From positions 1 through 19,037 of the forward strand of contig JNEM01012342.1 of the NCBI GenBank assembly GCA_000697335.1: a DNA stretch of 19,037 nt, written 5' to 3'. A model generated the notes under the pieces. The model was given only the letters and a program-made list of their open reading frames with translations. It was not told where the DNA came from and did not search any database. The DNA is from Conidiobolus incongruus B7586 (taxonomy: Eukaryota; Entomophthoromycota; Entomophthoromycetes; Entomophthorales; Conidiobolaceae). Both the position numbers and the translations under genes were made by a program. Position 1 is the first letter of the stretch, and each line of letters opens with the position of its first letter. This document shows positions 18,731 through 19,037 of this stretch, in pieces.

Positions 18731-19037
18731 TATTGTGTATTAACGGTTATTATACAGCATATAATATAATTAAGATCTTTCACTATGACTTTGTTTAATT
18801 AAATTTTTATGAGCGATTAAAATAAAATGATTAACAAAATACCTATAATTTTCATCAAATATCAATGATCTTAAAAATTATTTATATAAAAAATAAATTA
18901 TTAATCAATGAAATTTTATTCATATATTATCAAATATTTTCTATTTATTAATTTATTATTAAATTAATCTTAAATTATTAATAATTATTAAGTTATTATT
19001 ATATTATATTATATTTTTAAAAATTATTTAAAGAATT
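18731..19037. other. AT-rich flank after U6, no gene seen
   Basis: The last 300 bp are AT-rich with stops in all frames, and nothing structured is visible. Confidence 0.55.

Overview
This window looks like nuclear DNA from a very AT-rich, intron-bearing fungus. The fungal signs are a MET14-type APS kinase, a ZRT-type zinc transporter ending in a Trp-Ala, a SAF1-like F-box/RCC1 protein and a prephenate dehydratase with an ACT domain. A complex I subunit (NDUFB7 type) argues against Saccharomyces and Schizosaccharomyces, which lack complex I, and against anaerobic Neocallimastigomycetes. Eighteen predicted introns, all 45-61 bp, plus very AT-rich spacers suggest an early-diverging, zygomycete-grade lineage. 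That placement is inference; no taxonomic marker in the window decides it.

Layout from left to right: AT-rich spacer (1-1236); SAF1-like gene, minus, two exons (1237-2713); spacer; prephenate dehydratase, minus, five exons (4509-5612); NDUFB7, plus, intronless (6251-6499); U1A/U2B''-like two-RRM protein, minus, five exons (7337-8208); a UBE2T-like ubiquitin-conjugating enzyme with a very long tail, plus, five exons (8492-10892); APS kinase, plus, six exons (11073-11946); AT-rich spacer; ZIP zinc transporter, minus, intronless (13190-14425); a doubtful short ORF (14762-14848); about 3.7 kb of mostly empty AT-rich DNA with one GC-enriched, promoter-like patch (about 16830-17095); and a U6 snRNA gene (18570-18699).

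The genes are ordinary housekeeping functions (amino-acid and sulfur metabolism, respiration, splicing, ubiquitin, zinc uptake) and do not form a pathway cluster. Two links are worth noting. The splicing apparatus is represented twice (U1A/U2B''-like protein and U6). The two amino-acid/sulfur genes, prephenate dehydratase and APS kinase, each carry a perfect TGASTCA element upstream, as expected for Gcn4/Cpc1-type general control.

I see no transposon, virus-like element, CRISPR array or tRNA. The most unusual item is the 724-residue UBE2T-like E2: about 570 residues of low-complexity tail with two SUMO-interaction-like motifs follow a normal UBC domain, where the human protein is about 197 residues. 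I found no clear undescribed multi-gene system.
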